DNA of 64,000 nt, taken from Cyrtodaria siliqua (Eukaryota > Mollusca > Bivalvia > Adapedonta > Hiatellidae). This document shows, piece after piece, positions 61,602-64,000 of this stretch; the stretch's first letter is position 1, and every line of letters begins with the position of its first letter. Where the stretch lies: assembly GCA_037043455.1 (NCBI GenBank), contig JAWPHD010001418.1, positions 1 to 64,000 on the forward strand, written 5' to 3'. Position numbers and translations under genes: made by a program. The notes beneath the pieces are model-generated. The model was not told where the DNA came from. It made no database searches and was given only the letters and a program-made list of their open reading frames with translations.

Positions 61602-62667
61602 TTGAATGAATGAATGATGTTTTACGGCACGCCGACACACAAATAGGACGTATTGTGCGCAAAAATTGATGAAAAATGAAGTATTATTTAAAATTTAGTG
61701 TAAATATATAAAGATAAAACTATTAAAAAAAAAAAAGGGATGATAAGGTGTAATATAAACTATGTATGTAAATCAACAAATGCCCGTCAACGGGCATATA
61801 AACAAGTAAATATATATAAGAACACATTATAATGATTTATATAGTCTGATCTCTTTTAGGAAATCTAAAACAAGACTAAAATCTACCGTATCAAATAACT
61901 CTTTTATAGTATTAACATTGTAGTACATTTGACGCATAGGATCAAAGTCTACACATTCCAATAAGATGTGTTTGACAGTTAACGGTGCAAAGCAGGGTAT
62001 ACATTCTGGTAATTGCTCAACTTGTAATAAATATGAATGAGTATAACGTGTATGCCCTATCCTGCACCGGGCTAGGATAACTTCCTCTCGACGAATGGGT
62101 CTAGTAGAAGAACGCCATTCTCCGAGTAACGGTTTAATTGAATGGAGTCTGTACTGGTTTTGTTATTATAACAAAGATCAAAAATAATTGTTGGAGTTTC
62201 CAAAGTCCACGGTGGAATTTGTGGTACTTTGTACTTCGCAATCAAATTAAGGTCGATTTCAGTGTCTCTTAATTTTGGTTTAATACGAAGACCAAATGGT
62301 CGAATGGCCTTCGGTTTTCGATCAAAAAGAGGTTCACAACTAGGATTAAAAACAATATCGAAAGTTGGGTTTGAAGGGTTAGACTTTAATTTAATGGCGT
62401 ATTGAAGAGCTAATTTGTCTCGTCTATGAGACAGTGATGGTTCATTGGCTTCAACATATAGACTTTCGGCTGGTGATGTACGAAAGGCACCTAAGGCGAG
62501 TCGTAATCCTTGATTATGTATAAGGTCGAGCATCTGCAAGTACGACTTGCGAGTCGATCCATATACTATTGAGCCGTAGTCCAGCTTGGATCTGATAAGA
62601 GATCTGTAAAGTCGCAAGAGGACTTTTCGATCTGCTCCCCAATTAGTGTTTGCAACAACTTTAAGTA
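61602..62667 (-). mobile_element. RNase H-type LINE copy with internal deletion
   Basis: The frame at 62,617-62,072 starts further upstream than the 50.5 kb copy (LYRSLIRSKLDYGSIVYGST) and runs to KTSTDSIQLNRYSENGV. It has lost ~950 bp including the whole RNase H (junction near 62,148). The 3' untranslated region and (TGAA)n lie at 61,602-61,850. The 5' end is truncated at 62,667, against the tail of the next copy. Confidence 0.85.
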
Positions 62668-64000
62668 GGAATGAATGAATGAATGAATGAATGGTGTTTT
62701 ACGGCACGTCGACACATAAATAGGTCATATTGTGCGCAAAAAAAAATATGAAAAATGAAGTATTAATTAAAAATTAATGTAAATATATAAAGATAAAACT
62801 ATTAAAAATAAAATAAAAATAAGGGATGATAAGGTGTAATATAAACTATGTATGTAAATCAATAAATGCCCGGCAACGGGTATATAAACAAGTAAATATA
62901 TATAAGAACACATTACAATGATTTATATAGTCTGATCTCTTTCAGGAAATCTAAAACAAGACTAAAATCTACAGTATCAAATAACTCTTTCATAGTATTA
63001 ACATTGTAGTACCTTTGACGCATAGGATCAAAGTTTACACATTCCAATAAGATGTGTTTGACCGTTAACGGTGCAAAGCAGGGTATACATTCCGGTAATT
63101 GCTCACCTTGTAATAAATATGAATGAGTATAACGTGTATGCCCTATCCTGCACCGGGCTAGGACAACTTCCTCTCGACGAATGGGTCTACTAGAAGAACG
63201 CCATTCTCCGAGTAACGGTTTAATTGGATGGAGTTTATTGTTAACTGACAAATCCCAAGCGGCTTGCCAAGAGTTACGAATATATGTGTTAATACAACTT
63301 TTAAAATCAGTATAAGGTAATTTGGTATTAGTTATATGTAAATCTAATGCTGCCTTAGCAGCACTATCAGCTCTATCATTACCACGTATTCCTACATGGC
63401 TTTGAAGCCAGCAGAAAATAATAACATTATCAATTATAAGAGAATTGTACTTTTCTAAAAGTTGAAGCACAACTGGGTTGTCATGTTTCATATTACCCAG
63501 TGCTTGAAGAGATGAAAGGGAATAAGAAAATATTACAAAATGGTCATCATCAGATTCCTGAATATAATTTAAGGCAAGTTCAATTGCCTTAAGTTCAGCT
63601 GAAAAGATAGAGGCCTTGTCAGGCAGGCGGCTCTTTATGCTGTGTTTGTGAACAACGGCTGCTCCAGCTACATTATCTCCATCTTTAGAGCCATCTGTGT
63701 AGATATGTTGAAAGTCACAGTATTTCGATTTAATTTCATTAAATTTGCTTTGAAAGACAGTAGGGTCTGTACTGGATTTGTTATTATTACAAAGATCAAA
63801 AATAATTGTTGGAGTTTCCAAAGTCCACGGTGGAATTTGTGGTACTTTGTACTTTGCAACCAAATTTAGGTCGATTTCAGTGTCTCTTAATTTTGGTTTA
63901 ATACGAAGACCAAATGGTCGAATGGCCTTCGGTTTTCGATCAAAAAGAGGTTCACAACTAGGATTAAAAACATTATCGAAAGTTGGGTTTGAAGGGTTAG
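62668..64000 (-). mobile_element. RNase H-type LINE copy, cut by the window
   Basis: The frame at 63,863-62,913 carries IYTDGSKDGD, FSAELKAIELAL, IFSYSLSSLQAL and SHVGIRGNDRADSAAK. The third acidic residue is Tyr (SYS instead of SDS), so RNase H is probably inactive in this copy. The 3' untranslated region and (TGAA)n are at 62,668-62,910. It continues beyond 64,000. Confidence 0.85.

Overview
The window is an AT-rich animal genomic segment. Split genes with GT-AG introns, non-LTR retrotransposons carrying RNase H, tRNA-derived SINEs, P-like transposon remains and abundant minisatellites suggest a marine bivalve or related mollusc. That assignment is inference from element style; no species marker was identified. 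No operons, CRISPR arrays, rRNA genes or intact tRNA genes were seen.

Left block (1-13,303): two arms of about 470 bp in inverted orientation enclose a 12.4 kb interior. It holds a decayed P-element/THAP9-like transposase (plus strand), a decayed PIF1-type helicase with two phase-consistent introns (minus strand), and a PHD-finger protein gene (minus strand). This looks like one very large, now inactive, composite DNA transposon. Smaller fold-back elements and a SINE are nested in it.

Middle-left (13.3-19.5 kb): poly-G and poly-C tracts and a TIR-bounded repeat element with ~150-160 bp internal tandem units, which has captured a Ty3/Gypsy integrase fragment.

Central block (19,567-55,620, minus strand): one host gene, reconstructed here as 16 exons with matching splice phases at every junction. 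It encodes a predicted 770-residue protein of the nose-resistant-to-fluoxetine 6 (NRF-6)-like family: signal peptide, cysteine-containing extracellular NRF domain, then a multi-pass acyltransferase-3 domain. Its introns hold LINEs, SINEs, fold-back elements and five large minisatellites.

The most unusual signal is that four of these minisatellites, plus one two-copy duplication, carry or abut splice-site sequence. The arrays next to exons 5 and 6 repeat the 3' splice acceptor. The array next to exon 11 repeats the 5' donor. The array in intron 9 repeats the end of exon 9 plus donor. The duplication in intron 2 repeats the end of exon 2 plus donor. Dozens of decoy splice sites therefore flank the real ones. 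A sixth array (intron 13) repeats a GTCACGTGAC palindrome about 20 times.

Right block (55.7-64 kb): LINE 3' fragments of one RNase H-bearing family, diverged tandem repeats, a palindromic repeat, and a conspicuously GC-rich 1.75 kb island encoding a broken C2H2 zinc-finger plus tyrosine-recombinase protein.
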